Source: Bradyrhizobium sp. CSS354 (GTDB lineage: Bacteria > Pseudomonadota > Alphaproteobacteria > Rhizobiales > Xanthobacteraceae). Taken from it: a stretch of 64,000 nucleotides of DNA. Below the pieces are notes generated by a model that saw only the letters and a list, made by a program, of their open reading frames with translations, was not told the DNA's origin and searched no databases. The stretch spans positions 124,001 through 188,000 of the forward strand of contig NZ_JAACFU010000011.1 of NCBI RefSeq assembly GCF_029051725.1, written 5' to 3'. Position numbers and translations under genes: made by a program. Of the stretch, positions 27,030 to 34,340 are shown piece after piece; the stretch's first letter is position 1; each line of letters begins with the position of its first letter.

Positions 27030-27058
27030 TTGATTATTTGGCGCCATCGCGCAAGATT
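27030..27058 (+). promoter_or_regulatory. Possible sigma-70 promoter upstream of the 56-residue small protein
   Basis: TTGATT at 27030-27035 and AAGATT at 27053-27058 are separated by 17 bases. They lie in a stretch clearly richer in A+T than the genes on either side, about 50 bases before the small gene. Match to the -10 consensus is only three of six, so this is a tentative call. Confidence 0.25.
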
Positions 27059-27106
27059 ATTCTCGCGTTTTGATTTGGACGATTATTTTCAACCGGGGAG
27101 TTCGTT

Positions 27107-27277
27107 ATGGGTTTCATCAAATTTACCAAGGGCACCTCGTTGAGCGACAAGGACCGCAAGGCCCTGCAGAAGTTGCTCGGCGCCGAGAAGAAGAAGCTGC
27201 AGTCCGCGCTGAAGGACGTCGACGCTAGCATCTCGATGTTGGGCGGCTCAAAGAAGTCCAAGAAGAAGAAGACGTAA
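27107..27277 (+). CDS. 56-residue lysine-rich small protein in the NRPS locus
   Basis: ATG at 27107 is preceded by GGGGAG with a six-base spacer, one of the better ribosome-binding sites in the window. The reading frame gives 56 residues: an N-terminal MGFIKFTKGTSLSDKDRKAL, an amphipathic helix-like middle with LLGAEKKKLQSALKDVDAS, then ISMLGG and a basic tail SKKSKKKKT. About a third of the residues are Lys or Arg; there is no Cys and no signal peptide. The gene lies 141 bases after the NRPS and about 245 before the PPTase. I do not recognise a family. It could be a regulatory or scaffolding protein, a nucleoid-type basic protein, or an acceptor for the NRPS product; none of these is shown. 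Third-position GC bias fits a real gene. Confidence 0.7.
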   Translation: MGFIKFTKGTSLSDKDRKALQKLLGAEKKKLQSALKDVDASISMLGGSKKSKKKKT

Positions 27278-27521
27278 GACTCGTCGGCCGGGACGCCGCA
27301 CGAATCTTCGGGCTTCAGTTTTCGGGCTTCAGCTTTCAAATTTGGCCGCTCGCGTGTCGAGTTGGGGTCTCGCACAAGCTTGCGCCCGTAAACCGGCCAG
27401 CAATCGACAAGGATTCGCCGAGTGGACCGCTAGAAGCGGTCCGCTCAGTTGATTCTTGCTCAGTTGATTCTTCCGTCATGGCAGGGGATTTGGCCCCGGC
27501 CTGACGCCATGGGCCCAATTG

Positions 27522-28253
27522 ATGGCAGACGACAGAATTGAACTGTTTGTCGGACTGATCGAGACTTTTGACGCGCCGGATGCGGTTGATACGTGCCGGC
27601 GCCTGCTCTCGGTCGACGAACGGGTACGAGCCCACCGCTTCATGTTCGAGCGGCACCAGCGGCAGTATATTTTCGCGCATGCGATGTTGCGCCTTGCGCT
27701 CTCGCATGTCGCACCTGAGGTCGCCCCCACCGACTGGTCATTTGCGGCCGGGCGTTACGGGCGGCCGTTTGTCGCATCGCCCAAGACCTCGAGCGCGCTG
27801 CATTTCAGCCTGTCGCATGCCGACGGCTGCGTCGCCTGCGTCGTGTCAGGGCATGAGACCGTCGGCGTCGATGTCGAGACCGTGTCGCGTCGGGTGGCGC
27901 CGCTGTCGACGGCGCTTCGGTTCTTCGCGCCGGAAGAGGTCGAAACGCTGCGCGGGCTGCCGGAGCCCGCCGCGACCGAGCGCTTCTTCGACTACTGGAC
28001 GCTGAAAGAGGCCTATCTGAAGGCCAGGGGTTTCGGCCTCAATTTGCCGCTCGATGCCTTCGCGATGCAGGTATCGCGCGAGGCGATCGAGATCAGCTTC
28101 AAGCCCGATATTGCCGACGATCCGCAAGGGTGGCGATTCCAGCTGATCTCGCCGTCGCCCTCGCATCGTCTCGCGATTGCCGATGGCTCCCGCGCCACCG
28201 GCGGCCTTCCCATCACCCGCAATGCGTGGCCGCTGCAGGAGGCGGCTGAATGA
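27522..28253 (+). CDS. 4'-phosphopantetheinyl transferase (Sfp type)
   Basis: A 243-residue Sfp/Gsp-like transferase that moves phosphopantetheine from CoA to carrier-domain serines. The magnesium/CoA motif GVDVETVSR lies at about residues 122-130 and the second signature WTLKEAYLKARGFGLNL at about 163-179; HFSLSHADGCVAC precedes them. The ATG at 27522 is one codon downstream of a TTG that is also possible; neither has a strong Shine-Dalgarno. Position downstream of the NRPS suggests it primes S569 and S1639. Its stop overlaps the start of the flavin monooxygenase (ATGA), indicating one transcript. Confidence 0.93.
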   Translation: MADDRIELFVGLIETFDAPDAVDTCRRLLSVDERVRAHRFMFERHQRQYIFAHAMLRLALSHVAPEVAPTDWSFAAGRYGRPFVASPKTSSALHFSLSHADGCVACVVSGHETVGVDVETVSRRVAPLSTALRFFAPEEVETLRGLPEPAATERFFDYWTLKEAYLKARGFGLNLPLDAFAMQVSREAIEISFKPDIADDPQGWRFQLISPSPSHRLAIADGSRATGGLPITRNAWPLQEAAE

Positions 28254-29230
28254 CGCCGCGGCGGCTGCGCGTATTTCCCGCGATTTCGCGCAACCGCGAC
28301 CCCAAGAAATACGTCGCCGAGTTGATGCGGGTCGCGCAGTTCGCCGACCGCAACGGCTTCGAAGGCATCCTGCTGTTCGAAGGCAACGACGTGTTCGTCG
28401 AGCCCTGGGCGATGGCCCAGCACATCATCGGCGAGACGACCCGATCCTCGCCGCTGATCGCGGTCAATCCGGTCTACATGCACCCGTTCACGGCGGCGAA
28501 ATTTGTCTCGTCCTTTGCGCAGCTCCACGGCCGCAAGGTCTATCTCAACATGATCACGGGGACGGCGGTCAGCGATTTGCAGGGGCTCGGCGACGAGCAG
28601 TCGCATGCCGACCGCTATGTCCGGCTCGGCGAATTCGTTGCGCTGATGCGCCAGCTGCTGGCAAGCCCGCGGCCGGCGACTTTCGAGGGCCGGTTCTACC
28701 GCGCAAGCAACCTGCAACTGCGGCCGCGCCTGCCGCCGGAGCTGATGCCGGAATTTCTGGTCGCAGGCCAGTCCGAGCCGGCACAGCGCGTGGCGAAGGA
28801 GACCGGCTGCATCAAGATGCAGATGCTGCCGCCCGATCTCGACCGCGGCCTCGATGCGCCGGGCGTGAATTTTGGAATTTTCGCCCGCGAGGGACGCGAC
28901 GAGGCACGACAAGCGGCAAAGGCGCGTTTCCGCGATAATGCCGACGATCGCGAACTGCTCGCACTCACCGTGGAAAACAGCGATTCCGTGTGGAAGCGGC
29001 GCCTCTACGAGGGCCAGAGCGGCGAGCTAGCGGACAATGGCTATTGGCTGCTGCCGTTCCTGACCTTCCAGGCCGACTGCCCCTACCTCGTCGGCAGCTA
29101 CGCGGAGATCGGCGCGAAGCTGAAGGAATTTGCCGCGAAAGGGCTGACCACGATCATGCTCGACATGGTCGCAGACGAGACCGAGATGCAGCACGTCTGC
29201 AAGGCGCTCGCGGCAAGCGGGATGTTTTGA
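28250..29230 (+). CDS. LLM-class flavin-dependent monooxygenase (SsuD-like)
   Basis: A 326-residue bacterial-luciferase-fold protein. The N-terminal strand is RRLRVFPAISRNRD, and NPVYMHPFTAAKFVSSF plus YLNMITGTAVSDLQGLG (about 102-118) form the FMN-phosphate region typical of the alkanesulfonate-monooxygenase subgroup. PEFLVAGQSEPAQRVAKE follows further on. The enzyme uses reduced flavin and oxygen; no partner reductase is encoded here. Translation is coupled to the PPTase by a four-base overlap. LLM enzymes in NRPS loci often tailor the product by hydroxylation or N-oxidation, which is the inferred role. Confidence 0.87.
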   Translation: MTPRRLRVFPAISRNRDPKKYVAELMRVAQFADRNGFEGILLFEGNDVFVEPWAMAQHIIGETTRSSPLIAVNPVYMHPFTAAKFVSSFAQLHGRKVYLNMITGTAVSDLQGLGDEQSHADRYVRLGEFVALMRQLLASPRPATFEGRFYRASNLQLRPRLPPELMPEFLVAGQSEPAQRVAKETGCIKMQMLPPDLDRGLDAPGVNFGIFAREGRDEARQAAKARFRDNADDRELLALTVENSDSVWKRRLYEGQSGELADNGYWLLPFLTFQADCPYLVGSYAEIGAKLKEFAAKGLTTIMLDMVADETEMQHVCKALAASGMF

Positions 29231-29261
29231 GTTGTTGATGAAGTCGACCTAACCATCACAT

Positions 29262-29341
29262 CGTCATTGCGAGCGTAGCGAAGCAATCCAGAGTCCCTGC
29301 GCGGAAAGATTCTGGATTGCTTCGCTACGCTCGCAATGACG
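29262..29341. repeat. Dispersed palindromic repeat, perfect 31-base arms
   Basis: Arms at 29262-29292 and 29311-29341 are exact reverse complements and flank an 18-base loop. The arm starts CGTCATTGCGAGCGTAGCG. Elements of this type are, from memory, scattered in Bradyrhizobium and Rhodopseudomonas genomes. It lies between two convergent genes and could terminate transcription from both sides. Confidence 0.85.
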
Positions 29342-29367
29342 GAGAATGATGGGCTACTCAGCGAGAA

Positions 29368-30393
29368 TCACCGCGCCTCTTCGAATCCCGCCAGCACCGA
29401 GGTCAGGTTCGCGCCCAGGATATCCGAGAGATAGCCGCCCTCCTGCACGAACACGGTCGGCAGGCCCATCTTCGCGATGGCCTGGCCGATGCGGCGGAAG
29501 CCGGGCGTAGTGACGGCGAGACCCTTCAGCGGATCGTGCTCGGAGGCGTCGAGGCCGAGAGCGATGACGAGGGCGCCGGGCGCAAAGGATTCGATCGCCT
29601 TGCGCGCGACGTCCATCGCCTGGATGTAACCGTCATCGCCGGTGCCGATCGCCAGGGGGATGTTGAGATTTGTGCCGAGGCCGGGACCTTCGCCGCGCTC
29701 ATGCGCATAGCCCCACACGTAAGGGTAATACGCGACGGGATCGGCATGGATCGAGACCGTGTAGACGTCCGGCCGCGCGTAGAAGATGCCTTGCGTGCCG
29801 TTGCCGTGATGGACGTCGACGTCGAGGATCACGACACGCTCGTGCCTCTGCCGCAGATGCGCCGCCGCGATCGCGCTGTTGTTGAGGAAGCAGAAGCCGC
29901 CGGCCATGTCGCGATAGGCGTGATGGCCGGGCGGACGGCAGAGCGCGTAGCTCGCATCCTCGCCGTCCATCACCATCTGCGCCGCGGTGACGGCGACGTC
30001 GGTCGCGGCGCAGGCCGCGGCCCAGGTGCCCGGGCCGATTGGCGCCGCGGTGTCGGCGGTGTGCCAGCCGAGCTTGCCGATGATGTGAGTGGGATAAGTC
30101 GCGGCATGGCGCACCGGATGGATGTTGCCAATCATCTCCGGGCCGGAATCGCCGAGCGCGGTCCAGGCCTCCCAGGCCTCGCTCAGGAACGACAGATATT
30201 CCGGACTGTGGATGCGCGCACGCGGCCCCTGCCCGAATGTGGTCGGCTCGACCAGTTGATGCTTGCCGTCCTTGAGCCCCTTGAGCAGGCGGTCGGCACG
30301 TTCGGGCTGCTCGGTTGTGCGCTTGACCACACCACGAACCAGGAAGAATTGCGGATCGTGGCTGCGATGCAGCTCGGTATGGACGGCTTTCAC
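29368..30393 (-). CDS. Histone deacetylase / acetylpolyamine amidohydrolase family protein
   Basis: A 341-residue zinc amidohydrolase of the arginase/HDAC fold. The charge-relay pair H157-H158 lies in RPPGHHAYRD, and FCFLNNSAIAA follows. The zinc ligands D193 and H195 are in DVDVHHGNGTQ, and the C-terminal catalytic Tyr is in QEGGYL. Bacterial relatives deacetylate acetylated polyamines or other small N-acyl amines rather than histones. The family assignment is secure, the substrate is not. It converges on the NRPS/LLM operon across the palindromic repeat. No signal peptide is present, so it acts in the cytoplasm. Confidence 0.9.
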   Translation of the reverse strand: MKAVHTELHRSHDPQFFLVRGVVKRTTEQPERADRLLKGLKDGKHQLVEPTTFGQGPRARIHSPEYLSFLSEAWEAWTALGDSGPEMIGNIHPVRHAATYPTHIIGKLGWHTADTAAPIGPGTWAAACAATDVAVTAAQMVMDGEDASYALCRPPGHHAYRDMAGGFCFLNNSAIAAAHLRQRHERVVILDVDVHHGNGTQGIFYARPDVYTVSIHADPVAYYPYVWGYAHERGEGPGLGTNLNIPLAIGTGDDGYIQAMDVARKAIESFAPGALVIALGLDASEHDPLKGLAVTTPGFRRIGQAIAKMGLPTVFVQEGGYLSDILGANLTSVLAGFEEAR

Positions 30394-30519
30394 TCAAACA
30401 CTCCGTGGTCGCTTTGACGGTGCCACAGATGTCTAAATCCCCGCGGCGGCGAGATGCAAGCAAGAAGAATGCCGCCCGTGTCGCGCCGCCCTGCGCCGGA
30501 AGCAGATCGCTCGTGAAAC

Positions 30520-31461
30520 TCAGCAGCGCCCGCGCTGAAGACAGTGCTCGCGGCCCTGCTGGTCGGTGCGGAAGGACTCGACGAAGCCGCCCTGACGCTG
30601 GGTCACGAAGATCGTCTTGCCGTCGCTGCCGCCGAAGGCGAGATTGGTCGGCTCCTTGGCCCTTAGCGCAATCTCCCGCTCGACCGCGCCACTGGCCTTC
30701 ATCAACGTGATCGTGCCCTTGAGGATGCGCGCGACATAGAGGCGGCCGGCCATGTCGGTGCGCAGGCCGTCGACGGTGTCGGGCTGGAACGCCTTGACGA
30801 GTTTCGGACTGGTGAGCTCATTGGCGCCGACCGTGTAGGACCAGATCTGGCCGCTGCTGGATTCCCCGACATAGAGCGTCTTGTCATCAGGGCTGAGATC
30901 GATGCCGTTGGTGGTGCCCATCGCGCGCGGCGCCGACATGAGCTGTCCCTGCACCGTTCCGTCGGCTCCCTTCGCGATGCGCCAGATGTGACCTTCGCGA
31001 CCTTTCCAGTTCGGATCGCTCGCGTAGATCGTGCCGTCGCGGGCGATGGTGATGTCGTTGGGCTGGTTCATCTCGTCGGAGTGAAACCAGAGGGCGGGCT
31101 CGGTCGATCCCTTCGGGATCGCGAAGATGTTGTGCTTCTTGTAGTCGGCGATGAACATGGTGCCATCGCGCGCGAAGCGGATGGCGTTGCCGACGCTGCC
31201 CTCGGGCAAAGCCGTAAACGGCACGGACGCCGCGCCGCCGACAGGCAGCTTGCCGATGGTGCCGGGCTTGCCGAAATTGACGACGAAGAGATTGCCATCG
31301 AGATCGGCGGCCGGCCCTTCGATGCCGAACGTGTATTCGCCTGATGGCGTCACCTGCACGCTTTCGAACAGTTTCGTTTCCGCTCGGGCCGGTGCCGTCG
31401 CAAGGACGAGAACAACGCTACTGCACAGGCACCAAAAATTCCTGCCGGATGTAATAGCCAT
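30520..31461 (-). CDS. SMP-30/gluconolactonase-like beta-propeller, exported
   Basis: A 313-residue protein from the ATG at 31461, with a signal peptide MAITSGRNFWCLCSSVVLVL ending near APARA. The rest is a six-bladed propeller with repeated strands such as FGIEGPAADLDGNLFVVNFG, NDITIARDGTIYASDP and DLSPDDKTLYVGESSSGQIW. These are typical of the SMP-30/gluconolactonase/LRE group, which hydrolyses sugar lactones. The start overlaps the upstream dehydrogenase by 44 bases; an ATG at 31482 is also possible, neither having a strong ribosome-binding site. With the preceding sugar dehydrogenase it could oxidise a sugar to a lactone and then open it in the periplasm. Confidence 0.82.
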   Translation of the reverse strand: MAITSGRNFWCLCSSVVLVLATAPARAETKLFESVQVTPSGEYTFGIEGPAADLDGNLFVVNFGKPGTIGKLPVGGAASVPFTALPEGSVGNAIRFARDGTMFIADYKKHNIFAIPKGSTEPALWFHSDEMNQPNDITIARDGTIYASDPNWKGREGHIWRIAKGADGTVQGQLMSAPRAMGTTNGIDLSPDDKTLYVGESSSGQIWSYTVGANELTSPKLVKAFQPDTVDGLRTDMAGRLYVARILKGTITLMKASGAVEREIALRAKEPTNLAFGGSDGKTIFVTQRQGGFVESFRTDQQGREHCLQRGRC

Positions 31462-33490
31462 CGCCGTCGCTGCACTCGCCATTCAGATAGGGATCGGCCG
31501 GCCGGAAGAAGCGGCTGAAGCCAAGTTTGTCTACAGCGTTCCTTTGTGTCACGACGACGACCTTGGCAGCCGGTATTTCGCCGCATTCCTTGTTGGTTTT
31601 CCCAAAGAACTTGCGCTGCGGCGGGCCGGGCTTGATCCGCATCCGGATGCCTGGAACCATTTTTGACACCAGCAGATCCGCCGTGTCGAGCAGGCGCGTG
31701 TAACCAGGCTCGGCCTTCGGCAAGCCTTCGCCACCCGGCGGCATCAGCTTCTCCGCGCCTAACCCGTGAAGCCGCGTGCGCAACTTGCCGGAGTCGGGAT
31801 CGCCAGGATAGATCCAGCCATCCTGCGACAGCATGAAGCGAAGCACCGTCGCGTCCTTCTGTGCGTCCGATTGGCCGGGCTTCAAGCCGAAATCCGAGTG
31901 ACAGCCGACGCAATGCTTCTCGACGAGGCCCTTGCGCAAATTGGTAAGCCGGACGCTGTTCTGCGCGTCCCTGGCCACGAAGACCGCCAGTTGATCGATC
32001 AGCGCCTGGCTACGCATGTCGCAGGGCAACGGCGCGGGCGCATCGCCCGCGGCCCGGTCGATCCGGATCACGGTCTGGTTCTTGTCCTCGACCAACCAGA
32101 TTGCGCCGTCCTCCGCGACCGTCATGCCGACGGGCGCACCTTGCGGCCGCGCGCCGTTGACGCGGTGCCAGCCTGCGATCAGCTCCTCGAACGGCGCCGC
32201 GGCGACGTCGCCGGCCTCGGTGTGAAAGCTGTGGGTCGGATCGGCCGCGCAACTGACATGATAGCGCACCGGCGCCGGGGCGGGCTTCGGGAAGCCGTGG
32301 TCGTCGACGTCATAGACGATGACGCGGCTGCCGGTCGGGCGATAGCCGTGCAGGCCGACCAGCAGCTTGCCCTCGAGCTCCGGAAATTTCACGCCGTGAT
32401 AATAGAGCATCGCGAGCGGCGCACCGTGCGGCGGCAGCAGCGAGAACGGCGACTTGTAGAGAACGTTGGAGGTGCACAGCGACTTGTAGATTCCCGCCTG
32501 CAAGACGATCCTGAATTCGGGACTCGGCGTCGACAGATCGTAGCAATAGGGCCAGCCGTAATGCCGACCCTGCTCGATCGCATTGATCTCCTCGTTCGGC
32601 TTGAAAATGTCAGGCAGGTCGCGACCGTTCTCGCCTTGCAGGAAGGCATAGCCCGCATCGGGAAAGCTCGGGTGCAGCGCCAGTGCCATCGAGTTGCGCA
32701 GGCCGCGCGCATAGACGCTATGCGGCGGGTCGGCATCGCCAGGCTTCAACGCCGGGAAAATACCGCCCGGCGGCGGCATGAACAGCCAGATCGACGCCAT
32801 CGCGGAAGCGCCCTCGGCCGCCGCGCAAGGCTTTGTGATCGGCGCCGGCGTGATGCAGTCGTCGCTGTGCGAGCCGATGTTGACGAACAGGCGGCCGTTC
32901 TTATCAAAGACAAACTGCTTGAGTGGATGCGCGCTCTCGTCGACCCTGGTGCCGTCGGGCAATGTGATCCGGCGGCCCGGCATGTGACGGACGATGGTCT
33001 CGACCGTATCGCGCGGTTTGTCGGCGAGCGGATCGAACCGGAAGATCGTCTCCGCGCTCGAGGCATAGAGCTTCTTGTCCGGACCGATCACGAGACCGAA
33101 CGGATATTCGATTGCAGTCAGCAGCTCCTTGAACCGCTGTCCCTCAGGTGCACGCGGGTCGAGCAACAGCAGCCGCCCGTCGGTATGGCCCCAGCCCGCC
33201 ATGTCCGCGACCACGAACAGGTCACGACCGGGCACCTGGATGATCGAGCGCGGGAATTTCAGCCGATCCTCCTCGCTGGCGACGAGGCCGGCGCAAAATC
33301 CCGCTTTCATGTCGATCTGGATTCTTGGAAAAACCAGATCGGAGCTGCCGCAGGTCTCCGGGCCGATCGCATAGCCGCTCTTGCGGACCGGTTCTGACGA
33401 GCCTACCGAGGCGAAGGTCAGGAGGATCACCAAGGCGCCCGCGCATACGCGCAGGCTTCGGCGTTCACGCCAGAATGTGAGGTGGTTCAC
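31418..33490 (-). CDS. PQQ-dependent sugar/sorbosone dehydrogenase-like protein with cytochrome c motif
   Basis: A 690-residue exported protein from GTG 33490 (GGGAGG just upstream); an ATG twelve codons earlier is the alternative. An N-terminal signal segment (CAGALVILLTFASVGSS) precedes a soluble glucose/sorbosone dehydrogenase propeller (RSIIQVPGRDLFVVADM, ADPPHSVYARGLRNSMALAL, EEINAIEQGRHYGWPYCYD). A C-terminal haem c site CVGCH sits near residue 525. The design is that of a periplasmic PQQ quinohaemoprotein passing electrons to the respiratory chain. No PQQ biosynthesis genes are in the window. The sugar substrate is unknown. Confidence 0.83.
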   Translation of the reverse strand: MNHLTFWRERRSLRVCAGALVILLTFASVGSSEPVRKSGYAIGPETCGSSDLVFPRIQIDMKAGFCAGLVASEEDRLKFPRSIIQVPGRDLFVVADMAGWGHTDGRLLLLDPRAPEGQRFKELLTAIEYPFGLVIGPDKKLYASSAETIFRFDPLADKPRDTVETIVRHMPGRRITLPDGTRVDESAHPLKQFVFDKNGRLFVNIGSHSDDCITPAPITKPCAAAEGASAMASIWLFMPPPGGIFPALKPGDADPPHSVYARGLRNSMALALHPSFPDAGYAFLQGENGRDLPDIFKPNEEINAIEQGRHYGWPYCYDLSTPSPEFRIVLQAGIYKSLCTSNVLYKSPFSLLPPHGAPLAMLYYHGVKFPELEGKLLVGLHGYRPTGSRVIVYDVDDHGFPKPAPAPVRYHVSCAADPTHSFHTEAGDVAAAPFEELIAGWHRVNGARPQGAPVGMTVAEDGAIWLVEDKNQTVIRIDRAAGDAPAPLPCDMRSQALIDQLAVFVARDAQNSVRLTNLRKGLVEKHCVGCHSDFGLKPGQSDAQKDATVLRFMLSQDGWIYPGDPDSGKLRTRLHGLGAEKLMPPGGEGLPKAEPGYTRLLDTADLLVSKMVPGIRMRIKPGPPQRKFFGKTNKECGEIPAAKVVVVTQRNAVDKLGFSRFFRPADPYLNGECSDGDGYYIRQEFLVPVQ

Positions 33491-33696
33491 GGCGCCTCCC
33501 GGGCTTTCCGTCCAGGGTTGTTCCATGCCGTGGGAATGCCGTCCAGTTGATCAACACCCCCTTGTGATCAAACCAGCAGGGGGCTTGGCGCCGACCAATC
33601 TCCGTAGATTCCCTTACCGGGCTCGACCCGAATGTTTCGCGAAGGCTTGGAATGGTATCGGTTTGCCGTCCCAATCGCTCCCAATAGGAGACGCAT

Positions 33697-33930
33697 ATGG
33701 TCCAGGTCTATTTTCACTGCTCAAATACCGAGGGCACGCTGATCGATCGCAGCGGCACAGCGGTGACCAATCTGACCGAGGCGCGCGACCGTGCCGCCCA
33801 GATCATGAACGCGATGATCCTGACGCCCGGCGCTGAGGATTGGCGCGACTGGGTGATCCATGTCAGCGGCTCCGACGGCGAGGAGATCTTCGATCTCCCC
33901 TTCACTGCCATGCTCGGCAAGCCGCACTGA
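33697..33930 (+). CDS. DUF6894-family small protein
   Basis: A 77-residue soluble protein with the pattern VQVYFHCSNTEGTLIDRSG, followed by LTEARDRAAQIMNAMI and DWRDWVIHVSGSDGEEIFDLPF. This matches the DUF6894 group of small proteins abundant in Bradyrhizobium and relatives; their function is unknown. TAGGAG lies about seven bases upstream of the ATG. It stands alone after a 200-base gap, and a second small gene follows at once. Confidence 0.82.
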   Translation: MVQVYFHCSNTEGTLIDRSGTAVTNLTEARDRAAQIMNAMILTPGAEDWRDWVIHVSGSDGEEIFDLPFTAMLGKPH

Positions 33931-33939
33931 GGTGATGCC

Positions 33940-34116
33940 ATGTTGCTCGCGTCACTGACCCTGCTCCGCCAGCCCCTGAGCTTCGTCGCCAGCAAATGGC
34001 AGACGCTGATCCGGATCGCCGGCAATCCCTACCGGCCCGAGCTCCACTACATGCGCGGGCCTGGCCCGAAATGGCACGCCAAGTATCAGGCCAGCCGGCT
34101 GGATCGCGCCCGCTGA
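33940..34116 (+). CDS. 58-residue hypothetical protein following DUF6894 gene
   Basis: ATG at 33940 is preceded by GAGGTGA with a suitable spacer and starts nine bases after the previous stop, so the pair looks like an operon. The product begins MLLASLTLLRQPLSFVASKW and ends RLDRAR; the middle has NPYRPELHYMRGPGPKWHAK. The N-terminal 20 residues are moderately hydrophobic and the rest is basic. I do not recognise a family. The reading frame uses GC-rich third positions like its neighbours, which supports coding. Confidence 0.5.
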   Translation: MLLASLTLLRQPLSFVASKWQTLIRIAGNPYRPELHYMRGPGPKWHAKYQASRLDRAR

Positions 34117-34155
34117 GCCCTGCGGCTCCTGCTTTCCACTGATCGGTCTCACAAC

Positions 34156-34187
34156 TCGTCATGCCCGGGCCTGCCCGGGCATTCACG
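34156..34187. repeat. Short palindromic repeat copy (CGTCATGCCCGGGC type)
   Basis: TGCCCGGGC occurs twice around a short centre, with flanks TCGTCA and ATTCACG. It is a compact copy of the same element seen in longer form at 55064-55149 (arms with CCCGGGCATGACG). It lies in the gap between the small-protein pair and the gamma-glutamyltransferase gene. Confidence 0.6.
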
Positions 34188-34340
34188 TGTTGGCGCCTCC
34201 CCCGCCTGCTTCACACCAGCCATGTCGCGCCGCCCTTTCCATGTTCTCGGTGGGGGCGATGTGCCATTCTTCGCACGCTCCCGCCCATTGCGGAGCTCAG
34301 CGCAACGAAGCCAAACCGAAGACAGCACACAGACATCATC

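Noticed and set aside
29262..29341. Possible CRISPR repeat or IS terminal inverted repeats
   Set aside because: Only one copy of an inverted, not direct, repeat, with no spacers, transposase or target duplication; it fits a REP-like element.
34161..34340. N-terminal extension of the gamma-glutamyltransferase frame
   Set aside because: The extension translates a palindromic repeat and a Pro/Arg-rich stretch unlike GGT; the family sequence begins after ATG 34341.
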